A stretch of DNA of 64,000 nucleotides from an uncultured Clostridia bacterium (GTDB lineage: Bacteria > Bacillota > Clostridia > Christensenellales > Aristaeellaceae), in the NCBI GenBank assembly GCA_934647305.1, contig CAKUFI010000006.1, positions 1 through 64,000 of the forward strand, given 5' to 3'. A program made the translations under genes and the position numbers. This document shows, piece by piece, positions 40,619 through 48,039 of the stretch. Positions within the stretch are counted from its first letter, which is position 1. Every line of letters begins with the position of its first letter. The notes below the pieces were generated by a model. The model ran no database searches, was not told where the DNA came from, and worked only from the letters and a program-made list of their open reading frames with translations.

Positions 40619-41599
40619 ATGAAGAAAAGAATCCTTTCCCTTCTGCTGGCCGTGGCTCTTCTGAGCCTGGCCGGCTGCAAGCAGTCCGGCGGCACGAGCA
40701 ATCCTCCCGCCGGGCAGAACCAGACCGGGGAGCAGGCGCAGGTGCCCGAGCTGCCCGAGTTTGAGCGCTACGAGGACGGCGTGCCGGTGATCACGGTGTA
40801 CAACACCGCCTCGCAGGAATACGAGAACATGGACGCGGAGACCTACGTCATGGGCGTGCTGGCCGGCGAAATGCGCAACGACTGGCCGATGGAGGCGCTC
40901 AAGGCGCAGGCCATCCTGGCGCGCACCTTTACCCTGAAGTTCATTTCCGAGAAGGACTCGATGTACCCCTACGCCGACATTTCCACCGACGTGACCGAGG
41001 CGCAGGCCTACGACGCGTCGGCCGTCAACGAGCGCGTGCGCAAGGCGGTCGAGGAAACCCGCGGCGAGATCATGAGCTATCAGGGCGAGCTGCCCTATGC
41101 CTGGTTCCACGCGCACGCCGCCGGCAAGACCGACCTGGCCAGCGTGGGGCTGCACTTTGACTCCGACCCCGGCTACATCCGCCCGGTTGAGTCCCGCGAG
41201 TCCGACCTCGCCCCCACCAGCGTCAAAAACTGGACCGCCGTGTTCGACGCGTCCGAGGTGCTCGCCGCGGCAAAAAAGACCGGCGCGAGCCTTGAGAAGC
41301 TCGAGAGCATCGAGCTGGGCGAAAAGGGCGAGTCCGGCCGCGTGATCGACCTGCTCATCAACGGCGAGCGCGTCAACGCCGCCGACCTGCGCGTGAACCT
41401 CGACTCGACCAAGCTCAAGTCCACCCTGCTCTCCGAGGTCTCCCTCAAGGACGGCAAGGTCTCCTTCACCGGCCAGGGCTACGGCCACGGCGTGGGCATG
41501 TCCCAGTGGGGCGCGTACCAGCTGGCCTCCGAGGGCGAGACCGGCGAGCACATCGTCCAGTACTACTTTAGCGACGTTTCCATCGTCAAGGCCTGGTAA
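40619..41599 (+). CDS. SpoIID/LytB-domain lipoprotein
   Basis: This 326-residue lipoprotein has a signal peptide with lipobox LAGC, a short Gly/Asn/Gln-rich linker and a SpoIID domain. VPVITVYNTASQEYENMDAE and YVMGVLAGEMRNDWPMEALK are near the start of the domain, AILARTFTL follows, and GYGHGVGMSQWGAYQLASEG lies near the C-terminus. SpoIID is a lytic transglycosylase acting on denuded peptidoglycan strands during engulfment; the catalytic Glu in AGEM is present. It is anchored by lipid instead of a membrane helix, and is a stand-alone gene, so it may be a paralogue rather than spoIID itself. ATG 40619 follows GGAGG. A repeat begins directly after the stop. Confidence 0.88.
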   Translation: MKKRILSLLLAVALLSLAGCKQSGGTSNPPAGQNQTGEQAQVPELPEFERYEDGVPVITVYNTASQEYENMDAETYVMGVLAGEMRNDWPMEALKAQAILARTFTLKFISEKDSMYPYADISTDVTEAQAYDASAVNERVRKAVEETRGEIMSYQGELPYAWFHAHAAGKTDLASVGLHFDSDPGYIRPVESRESDLAPTSVKNWTAVFDASEVLAAAKKTGASLEKLESIELGEKGESGRVIDLLINGERVNAADLRVNLDSTKLKSTLLSEVSLKDGKVSFTGQGYGHGVGMSQWGAYQLASEGETGEHIVQYYFSDVSIVKAW

Positions 41600-41601
41600 C
41601 C

Positions 41602-41720
41602 GGGCGGGGAACGCCGGGGAGGCCGCCTTTTTGAAAAAGGCGCCTCCCCAGACCCCACCCGGAAAACACTCTGATCCGCATGGCGAAGGTACTATGAGTC
41701 ATGCGGTTCCCCGAATGAAG
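41602..41720 (+). repeat. Palindromic repeat A, G-rich arm version
   Basis: GGGGAACGCCGGGGAGGCCG, CCTTTTTGAAAAAGG inner hairpin, and GCGCCTCCCCAGACCCC. Arms GGGGAGGC/GCCTCCCC replace CGAGAGG/CCTCTCG of other copies. The tail GGAAAACACTCTGATCCGCA is mirrored by ATGCGGTTCCCCGAATGAAG. It starts two bases after the SpoIID-like gene. Confidence 0.85.
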
Positions 41721-41724
41721 CGTT

Positions 41725-41870
41725 GGCATGGGTCGGCAGGGCCGACTGCCGGTTGCTGCCGCCGGACAAAACACGAAACCAGCCGCCATACATCGGAGCG
41801 GCTGGTTTCTTCGAATCCGCGGAATTCTCCGCAGATTGCCGGTCGGCGCTGCCGACTCGAGCAGGCAGTG
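41725..41870 (-). repeat. Composite repeat with a fixed-loop hairpin
   Basis: On the minus strand AAACCAGCCGC/GCGGCTGGTTT with loop TCCGATGTATG (41808-41776), flanked by an ATCTGCGGAGAATTCCGCGG-type hairpin and the palindromes GTCGGCGCTGCCGAC and GTCGGCAGGGCCGAC. It fills the gap between two converging genes. Confidence 0.8.
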
Positions 41871-41907
41871 CCCATACCTGAAAACTCCACTGCACGCGTC
41901 GCGGGCG

Positions 41908-41986
41908 CCTCCCCTTTCAGGGGGACACGGTCGGCGCGATCAAGGCTCCCTTGAAAGGGGATGCCGCCAAAGGCGGCTGAGGGGTT
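41908..41986. repeat. Inverted-repeat element G, copy
   Basis: CCTCCCCTTTCAG (41908-41920) and TTGAAAGGGG with GCCGCCAAAGGCGGC and TGAGGGGTT (41951-41986) face each other across about 30 bases containing CGGTCGGCGCGATCAAGGC. The same layout occurs at 57737-57843. It resembles a small non-autonomous inverted-repeat element. Confidence 0.65.
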
Positions 41987-42078
41987 CGAGTCGGCGCTGT
42001 CGACCCTGCAGTCATTCCGCGTGGTACAAAACGGCTCCCGAATCGCATTTGGGTTCGAGAGTCGTCTGTTGTTATTGA

Positions 42079-42870
42079 TTAGTTGTCCTGTTCCGCAACG
42101 GCGAAGATGCGCAGGGTGGACACGCGGTCGACCAGCAGCCTGCCGTCCTTGTCGGCGGTGACGGTCACGGTGCGCGTTTCGGCGACCTCGTCCTCGCCCC
42201 GGGCGTAGGTCAGGTTGATCTCGCTCGTGCCGGTCTGATCCTTGACGGCGGAGAAGCTGGCCACGTAGGCGCCGCCCACGCCGACCAGATCACCCTCCAC
42301 CTTGTCGGGGATGTAGTCGCTGTTCTGGCACTCGATGACCGGGTCGAGGATCTCATAGCTCCACTCGTAGCCGGTGGTCGCGTTGGCGGGCAGGCGCAGG
42401 ATCAGCGCTTCGTTGTCCTCGCTCATCTCGCACCAGTCGCCGAAGGGCGTCTGCTCGTACACAGAGTTGAGCGTGAGCTTGCCCGCGGCGTCCTGGGTGG
42501 TCTCCAGGATGTAGGTCATGGCCGGGGATTCCTCGCCCTCGGCAGTCAGGCGGAAGATCAGGCTCACGCGGTCGCCCTCGCTGCCGATCGCGCGGAAGCT
42601 GGCGACGAAGGTGGTCGGCGTGCCGCCCACGCCCTGGTCCTCGCCCACGATGGTCTCCTCGGTGATCAGCTCCATCGACTCGGGCGCGGAAATCTCGTAC
42701 TCCCACGTCAGGCCGCTAAGCTCGTTGCTGGGCAGGCGCACGGTCATCACCGTGTCGTCGGCGCTCAGCTCGTACCAGTTCTCCTCCGCAGTCGTCTCCT
42801 CCCCGGCCAGCGCGGCGGGCATCATCGCCAGCAGCAGCAGCGCGCACAACAGACATATCAGCTTTTTCAT
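42079..42870 (-). CDS. Secreted tandem chagasin-like protease inhibitor
   Basis: This 263-residue secreted protein has signal peptide MKKLICLLCALLLLAMMPAA, cut after ALA, and two repeats of about 105 residues. Repeat 2 carries the inhibitor loops of the chagasin family (MEROPS I42): LPANATTGYEWSYEI corresponds to the NPTTGY loop and VGVGGAYVASFSAV to the GxGG loop. Repeat 1 has LPSNELSGLTWEYEISA and QGVGGTPTTFVASFRA, so its first loop has lost TGY. Chagasins block papain-like cysteine proteases. The host protease or target is unknown. ATG 42870 is preceded by GAGGG. Confidence 0.82.
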   Translation of the reverse strand: MKKLICLLCALLLLAMMPAALAGEETTAEENWYELSADDTVMTVRLPSNELSGLTWEYEISAPESMELITEETIVGEDQGVGGTPTTFVASFRAIGSEGDRVSLIFRLTAEGEESPAMTYILETTQDAAGKLTLNSVYEQTPFGDWCEMSEDNEALILRLPANATTGYEWSYEILDPVIECQNSDYIPDKVEGDLVGVGGAYVASFSAVKDQTGTSEINLTYARGEDEVAETRTVTVTADKDGRLLVDRVSTLRIFAVAEQDN

Positions 42871-42957
42871 ACTCGTTTTCCCTCGCTTTTTTCGATGCTC
42901 CATTTCCTTCCGGAATCAACGCTTCTTTGACGCGCGCCGCGCGGCAAAAGTTGCGGC

Positions 42958-43040
42958 AGGCGCTGGGGTTACGCTGGGGAAGCCGCCTTTTTGAAAAAGG
43001 CGCCTCCCCAGACCTCTCCCGGAAAACACTTGCGAGACGA
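42958..43040 (+). repeat. Palindromic repeat A, G-rich arm version
   Basis: TTACGCTGGGGAAGCCGCC, CCTTTTTGAAAAAGG, GCGCCTCCCCAGACCTCTCC and tail GGAAAACACTTGCGAGACGA. It is close to 41602-41680 with one changed arm base. Confidence 0.85.
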
Positions 43041-43164
43041 GGCATAACGGATTCACAGATCGCCTGCTCGCTCGTCATGAAAAAGCCGTCCCGAATCGGG
43101 GTGACCTCATTTGGATTAATAGAATCTGGTTCCTGAAATCCCGGCGTTCTCCCCACCTCACAGG

Positions 43165-43412
43165 CAAGAACCGCCCTTCGCCGATCGTCAAAGTTTTTTT
43201 CTTACAGGTGCTTTTCAGGGGAGACGCAAAGGCAGAGTTGGCAGCGCCGACCGGCAATCCGCGGAGAATTCCGCAGATTCGCAGAATTCGGGAACTTCAA
43301 TCTATGGTTCCCGAATTCGTCGATAGAACCTGCGGCAGCAAGTGGCTGTCGGCACTGCCGACCGGCAGCAAGTGGAGCCGGGCACTGCCCGGTCAGAAAG
43401 GCAGCCTCTCGA
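43165..43412 (-). repeat. Complete composite repeat (A-D-D-C-B-D-A-E order)
   Basis: On the minus strand the order is left arm CGAGAGGCTGCCTTTCTG, palindromes CCGGGCAGTGCCCGG and GTCGGCAGTGCCGAC, and hairpin GAATTCGGGAAC/GTTCCCGAATTC with loop region CATAGATTGAA (43318-43284). Then come an ATCTGCGGAATTCTCCGCGG stem, the palindrome GTCGGCGCTGCCAAC, the right arm GCGTCTCCCCTGAAAAGCAC and the tail CTGTAAGAAAA with TTCTTGCCTG. The radical SAM stop codon is in the left arm. This is the fullest example of the modular order. Confidence 0.85.
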
Positions 43413-44448
43413 TCGTACTCCTGTACCCCGCGCAGTAGCGGTTCAGGCCGGTGTGCTCGTCGCGCTCGCGGCGGCAGCCGTTGCGGCAGAGTGGGTATGA
43501 GCGGCAGGCCCGGCAGGCCTGGGGCAGGGCGAAGGAGCCCGCGAGGAAGCGCTGCTCGAGGGGCGAGCGGCTCAGGCGCTCGAAGGTCGTTTCATTAATA
43601 TTGCCCAGGCGCCATTCGTCCAGCGCGTAGAAGTCGCACGGGTAGACGCTGCCGTCCGCCTCGACGACGAAATAGGGCGCGCACCGGCCGCACTGAGCGC
43701 AGCTGTCCGGCTCCCGGCCTGCCTGCATGTTCAGCCAGTTGTCAAACAGGCGCACGCTGACATACCTGCCCGATTGCATGGCGCGGCGGTAGAGCCGGAA
43801 GGTTTCGGTCAGGAAGCGCCCGAACGATTGCGCGTCCGGCACCCAGGGGCAGGCCCTTCCGGGCGAGTCGAGGCAGGGGATGAACTGAAGATAGCCGTAC
43901 TCCGAGAGCGTCTCGAAGACCTCCCAGGGGTGCTCGGCCACCTCCCGCGTGACCACGCACAGGATGTTGACCGCGCAGCCCGCCCGCCTCAGCCGCGCGA
44001 TGTTCTGCCTGACGCGCGCCCAGGTAGGCCGTCCGGCCGCGTCGGGGCGATACGCGTCGTGGATTGCCTGCGCGCCGTCCAGGCTCACGCCCACCAGGAA
44101 GCGGTTTTCGGAGAGCAGCTCGATCAGCCCGTCCGGCAGGCTCACTCCGTTGGTCTGGATACTGTTGAAGACCTGCACGCGCCCCGGATTGTACTTTGCC
44201 TGCAGCGCGAGCGCCCGGCGGTAAAAGTCCGTGCCCGCCAGCGTGGGCTCGCCGCCCTGAAAGGCAAAGTAGACCGCGTCCTCGGCATAGCGAAACGCCC
44301 GGGCGGTCAGGTTCTCCAGCGTGCGCCCGGTCATCACGCCCGCGTCGCCCGACGCGCGGCCGGACACCTCGTCGGCGTAAAAGCAGTATTTGCAGCGCAT
44401 ATTGCACCGGCCTGAAACCGGCTTAATCAGAAGCGACAGCGGCGGCAT
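43393..44448 (-). CDS. Radical SAM/SPASM maturase (anSME-like)
   Basis: This 351-residue radical SAM enzyme binds its cluster through CNMRCKYC (Cys 15, 19, 22). Further family marks are VYFAFQGGEPTLAG, VFNSIQTNGVSL and VGVSLDGAQAIHDAYRP. The C-terminal SPASM cysteines (CAQCGRCAPYFVVEADGSVY, PCDFYALD, then CRACRSYPLCRNGC and YCAGYR) hold auxiliary clusters. This matches anaerobic sulfatase-maturating enzymes, which convert a Cys or Ser of a sulfatase to formylglycine. No sulfatase is in the window. The last residues TIERLPF and the stop come from a repeat. It is oxygen-sensitive, consistent with an anaerobe. Confidence 0.9.
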   Translation of the reverse strand: MPPLSLLIKPVSGRCNMRCKYCFYADEVSGRASGDAGVMTGRTLENLTARAFRYAEDAVYFAFQGGEPTLAGTDFYRRALALQAKYNPGRVQVFNSIQTNGVSLPDGLIELLSENRFLVGVSLDGAQAIHDAYRPDAAGRPTWARVRQNIARLRRAGCAVNILCVVTREVAEHPWEVFETLSEYGYLQFIPCLDSPGRACPWVPDAQSFGRFLTETFRLYRRAMQSGRYVSVRLFDNWLNMQAGREPDSCAQCGRCAPYFVVEADGSVYPCDFYALDEWRLGNINETTFERLSRSPLEQRFLAGSFALPQACRACRSYPLCRNGCRRERDEHTGLNRYCAGYRSTIERLPF

Positions 44449-44461
44449 ATCCTACCTCCTT

Positions 44462-44690
44462 TGGGGAGAACGATCGAGAGGCGGCTTTTCTGAGAAAAGC
44501 CCCTCTCGAGCTCTCCCGAAAAGCACTTGCAAGAAAAATATTTAACGCTCCAATGAAATGTGATTCTTGCCTGTAATGTGATTACTTACGGTGTCTCTTT
44601 TTTGCGAATCAAGTGCGCCACCCGGAAAGCACTTGCAAGAAATCACATAGCACTTTGATGGAACGCAATTCCTGCCCGCAATGTGGGCTG
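44462..44690 (+). repeat. Palindromic repeat A followed by two E tails
   Basis: GGGGAGAACGATCGAGAGG, GGCTTTTCTGAGAAAAGCC, CCTCTCGAGCTCTCCC. Then the tail GAAAAGCACTTGCAAGAAAA with TGTGATTCTTGCCTGTAATG, and a second tail GGAAAGCACTTGCAAGAAAT with ATTCCTGCCCGCAATGTG. Each tail can fold by pairing TTGCAAGAA with TTCTTGC. It occupies most of the divergent gap 44449-44845. Confidence 0.8.
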
Positions 44691-44779
44691 CGTTTTCCCC
44701 AGTATACCGCATCCGCGCCGCCCGCGCAAGGCATACCTTGAAGAATCCGCACAAATATCTTTGAAAATCGGGCTGGCTC

Positions 44780-44808
44780 TTGCGCTTTCGGGCGAAAGGC
44801 CGTATACT
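44780..44808 (+). promoter_or_regulatory. Promoter of the FAD oxidoreductase gene
   Basis: TTGCGC (44780-44785), 17 bases, TATACT (44803-44808), followed by a leader of about 35 bases with AGAAGGAG. Confidence 0.7.
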
Positions 44809-44845
44809 TTCTCCAGAGTAATATCCGGAGAAGGAGCGTGAAACC

Positions 44846-46618
44846 ATGGCATTTCAGACGATTACCCATCAGGCGGATTTCTGCGTCGTGGGCGGCGGTC
44901 TGGCCGGCCTGTGCGCGGCGGTGGCCGCGGCCCGTCACGGCGCGCGCGTCGTGCTGATGCAGGAGCGCCCCATGCTGGGCGGCAACGCCTCGAGCGAGGT
45001 GCGCATGTGGGTGTGCGGCGCGGGCTCGGGGCATCGCGACCTGCTGGAGACCGGCCTGGTCGAGGAGCTGATGATGGAGAACCAGTACCGCAATCCCGAC
45101 AAGAACTACAGCGTCTGGGACGGCATACTGTACGAGCTGGCGGCGTATCAGGAGAACCTGACGCTGCTGCTCAACTGCACCTGCAATCAGTGCGAGATGG
45201 ACGGCAATCGCATTGTCTCGGTGACCGGCTGGCAGATGACCACGCAGCAGGTTCACCGGGTTGAGGCGGCGCTGTTTGCCGACTGCTCGGGCGACAGCGT
45301 GCTGGCCCCGCTGACCGGCGCGGACTTCCGCGTGGGCCGCGAGGCGCGCAGCGAGTTCGGCGAGGACATTGCGCCCGAGGTCGCCGACAAAAAGACCATG
45401 GGCATGAGCTGCATGCTGCAGGCGCGCCAGGAAAACCGCCCCAGTCAGTTCATTCCCCCGCGCTGGGCGCACCACTATACAAAGGAAGACCTGCCCCACC
45501 GCGTGCCCAATCTGGACGCAATCGGCGAGAACTTCTGGTACCTGGAGCTGGGCGGCGACCAGGACAGCATTGCGGACAGCGAAACCGTGCGCGACGAGCT
45601 GCTGCGCGTGGCCTACGGGATCTGGGACTTCTGCAAGAACGACCCGGAGAACCGCGAGAGGAACGCGAACTGGCGGCTGGACTGGATGGGCATACTGCCC
45701 GGCAAGCGCGAGAGCCGCAGGTACCTGGGCGACTACATCATGACCCAGAACGACGTGCGCGCCGAGGGACGCTTCCCCGACCTGGTGGCCTACGGCGGCT
45801 GGTCGATGGACGACCACCATCCGGGCGGATTCCGCGCGCCGGACAGGCCCACCATCTTCCACCCCGCCCCCGCGCCCTACGGCATCCCCTATCGCTCCAT
45901 GTACTCCCGCAACATCGAGAACCTGATGTTCGCCGGGCGCAACATCTCGGTCACCCACACCGCCATGAGCTCCACCCGCGTCATGGCCACCTGCGCCACC
46001 ATCGGCCAGGCCGTGGGCACCGCCGCCGCCATCGCCGTGCGCGACCATCTCACGCCCCGCGGCGTGTACAAGCAGCGCCTGCACGAGCTCCGGCAGACCC
46101 TGATGGACGACGACTGCTACCTGCCCTTTGCCCGCCGCGAGGTGCCCGAGCTGACGAAAAACGCCGCGCTCGAGTGCGCTTCGCCCGACGCGGAAAACCT
46201 GCGAAACGGCCTCGACCGCCCGATCGACGGCGAGGACAACGGCTGCGCGCTCGAGCTGGGACAAAGCGCCTGCTACCGCTTCGGCCGGGAGGTCGAGCTA
46301 CACGAGGTGCGCCTGGTCTTCGACAGCGACCTGAACCGCGACACCCTGCCCGCCCTCGAAACCACCCTCAAGCGCAACATGATTCACAACCGCCCGCTCA
46401 ACTGGCCGGACAGCTACGTCCCCCGCACCATGACCCGCGCCTTCCGCGTCGAGGGACTGCGCGCGGACGGCTCCGCGGTCGTCCTCTTCGAGGCGGACAA
46501 CAACTACCAGCGCCTGCGCCGCATCCCCCTCTCCGGACGCTTCACAGGCGTGCGCTTCACCCCCCTGGCCACCTGGGGAAATCCCGCCTGCCACCTCTTC
46601 GCCTTCGACGCGAGGTAG
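44846..46618 (+). CDS. FAD-dependent oxidoreductase (FAD_oxidored family)
   Basis: This 590-residue flavoprotein has the dinucleotide motif VVGGGLAGLCAAVAAARHGA at about residues 13-32, then MLGGNASSEVRMWVCGAGSG, a FAD-contacting stretch (ALFADCSGDSVLAPLTGADF) and NLMFAGRNISVTHTAMSSTR late in the domain. The last 140 residues form a separate beta-rich domain. The GGNASSEVR motif is typical of the pfam12831 group found in carbohydrate-utilisation loci. No signal peptide is present. The substrate is unknown; sugar or glycan oxidation is plausible from context. It is a single gene with its own promoter. Confidence 0.88.
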   Translation: MAFQTITHQADFCVVGGGLAGLCAAVAAARHGARVVLMQERPMLGGNASSEVRMWVCGAGSGHRDLLETGLVEELMMENQYRNPDKNYSVWDGILYELAAYQENLTLLLNCTCNQCEMDGNRIVSVTGWQMTTQQVHRVEAALFADCSGDSVLAPLTGADFRVGREARSEFGEDIAPEVADKKTMGMSCMLQARQENRPSQFIPPRWAHHYTKEDLPHRVPNLDAIGENFWYLELGGDQDSIADSETVRDELLRVAYGIWDFCKNDPENRERNANWRLDWMGILPGKRESRRYLGDYIMTQNDVRAEGRFPDLVAYGGWSMDDHHPGGFRAPDRPTIFHPAPAPYGIPYRSMYSRNIENLMFAGRNISVTHTAMSSTRVMATCATIGQAVGTAAAIAVRDHLTPRGVYKQRLHELRQTLMDDDCYLPFARREVPELTKNAALECASPDAENLRNGLDRPIDGEDNGCALELGQSACYRFGREVELHEVRLVFDSDLNRDTLPALETTLKRNMIHNRPLNWPDSYVPRTMTRAFRVEGLRADGSAVVLFEADNNYQRLRRIPLSGRFTGVRFTPLATWGNPACHLFAFDAR

Positions 46619-46621
46619 CCA

Positions 46622-46830
46622 GATTGCATCTGGAGGCGGTGCTGGCGCCGGCCACGCGAATCCTTCGGCCATAAATCGGAGCCTCAGGATTCTTCGCCTG
46701 CGGAAAACTCGGGGCGTGTGCCCCCATAAGAGCTGCGACTCAGCCGTCTTCAACAGTTTCCCTTTCAGGTGTGCCTTGGCCGCGCCCCAGACCTCTCCCG
46801 GAAAACACTTGCCAGACAGAGAAAGTACCT
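46622..46830 (-). repeat. Composite repeat with fixed-loop hairpin and right arm A
   Basis: On the minus strand GAATCCTGAGGC/GCCGAAGGATTC with loop TCCGATTTATG (46692-46658), almost the same as 8546-8512. At the other end is a plus-strand right arm CCCAGACCTCTCCCGG with tail AAAACACTTGCCAGACAG. A CCCTTTCAGG segment is included. Confidence 0.7.
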
Positions 46831-46906
46831 TTGACAAGGGCAGTACTCGCATGAAGTGTTTTATGAAAGCATCTCTTCAATCGTACTGCCAGAAAACTGC
46901 CGTTAG

Positions 46907-47245
46907 TATGTGGTCGGCAGTGCCGACAGAAAGATACATCCCCTCCGGAGCCGTTCCGGAGGGGATGCGTTTATGTACTCGCGCGCAGGGTCGGCAGCCA
47001 GTGGCCGTCGGCACTGCCGACCGGCGGGAGTTTTCCGGGGAAGCCCGGAAAACCGAAGACTTCGGCCGCTCCAATCTATGGCGGCCGATAGTCGTGTCAG
47101 GATGCGCGGCAGCCAGTGGCCGTCGGCACTGCCGACCGGCGGGAGTTTTCCGGGGAAGCCCGGAAAACCGGAGAATTCGGGAACTTGAACCTATGGTTCC
47201 CGAATTCGTGTCAGGATGCGCGGCAGCAAGTGGGTGCAGGCTCAG
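46907..47245 (+). repeat. Tandem composite repeat, 115-bp unit
   Basis: A palindrome GTCGGCAGTGCCGAC is followed by a 31-base hairpin CATCCCCTCCGGA/TCCGGAGGGGATG. Two tandem units of 115 bp follow (46995-47109 and 47110-47224), each made of GTCGGCACTGCCGAC, a TTTTCCGGG/CCCGGAAAA stem and a fixed-loop hairpin. The two hairpins have different arms (GACTTCGGCCGC versus GAATTCGGGAAC). A final CAGGCTCAGTCTGCCTG palindrome overlaps the stop codon of the LysM gene. Confidence 0.85.
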
Positions 47246-47907
47246 TCTGCCTGCCGCTCGACGGTCTCGAGGCCTACGCAAATCGTCGCGCCGGGGACGA
47301 ACTCGGAGGGCGCGAGGTCGGGGTTGAGGCGCAGCAGCCGCCCCTCGCTCATGCGGAACCTCTGCGCCACGGCGGCGAACGATTCGCCGGGCATGAGGGT
47401 GTAGGCTCGGCTTCCGGCGGGGCAGGCGCTGCGGCGGTCGTTTTCGGGCGGCACGCAGAAACTCTGGCCGGGCACGAGCAGGCCGGGCAGCAGGCGCGGG
47501 TTGGCGATGCGCATGGCGCGGTAGGAGATGTCGTAGCGCACCAGCAGGTCGGCGTAGCTCTCGCCGGGCTGAATCACGGCGCGCGTCCAGCCCTCGGGGC
47601 ACAGCGCGCAGCAGGGGCCTGCGCAGTCGCCTTCGACCGGCCGGAGCCGCCGGGGCTCGCCTTCGGCCGCCTCAGTCGACGGCTGCTCCACCTGGGGTGC
47701 GGATTCCTCCGCCTGCGCCCGCTCGGGCACGCAGATCACCTGGCCGACCACCAGCACGTTGGGCGATACGTAAGGATTGAGCGCGATCAAATCGGCCGCG
47801 CTGACGCCGTACTGTTTGGCGATGCTGGTCATGGTGTCGCCCTTTTGCACGGTGTAGCGGTTTTCCTCCGAGCAGGTGAGCGCGGTCTGTCTCTTTTCAT
47901 TATCCAT
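47242..47907 (-). CDS. Protein with three LysM domains
   Basis: This 221-residue protein has three LysM modules: YTVQKGDTMTSIAKQYGVSA (about 19-62), VIQPGESYADLLVRYDISYR (about 108-152) and YTLMPGESFAAVAQRFRMSE (about 165-210). Each ends in a VxGxxICVP-like motif. A linker with the CAGPCCALCPEGW cysteine cluster separates modules 1 and 2. LysM binds peptidoglycan. There is no signal peptide, which is seen in mother-cell spore-coat LysM proteins such as SafA; a spore role is therefore possible. ATG 47907 follows AAGGGGG. The 3' end and stop lie within a repeat palindrome. Confidence 0.85.
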   Translation of the reverse strand: MDNEKRQTALTCSEENRYTVQKGDTMTSIAKQYGVSAADLIALNPYVSPNVLVVGQVICVPERAQAEESAPQVEQPSTEAAEGEPRRLRPVEGDCAGPCCALCPEGWTRAVIQPGESYADLLVRYDISYRAMRIANPRLLPGLLVPGQSFCVPPENDRRSACPAGSRAYTLMPGESFAAVAQRFRMSEGRLLRLNPDLAPSEFVPGATICVGLETVERQAD

Positions 47908-48039
47908 GGACTCTCCCCCTTTCCTTCCCTACAGTCTATTCGCCGGGGGTATCCTGCGTGAAAAGTGGCGCAAACGGACTTGCGCGGCGGCGAAAAAGCG
48001 TGTATCATGGAGGGAGCAAAAGCGAAAGGATGACCCGAT

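Noticed and set aside
46619..47241. Short open frames inside the intergenic repeats
   Set aside because: They are built from the palindromic modules themselves, change frame between copies and have no ribosome sites.
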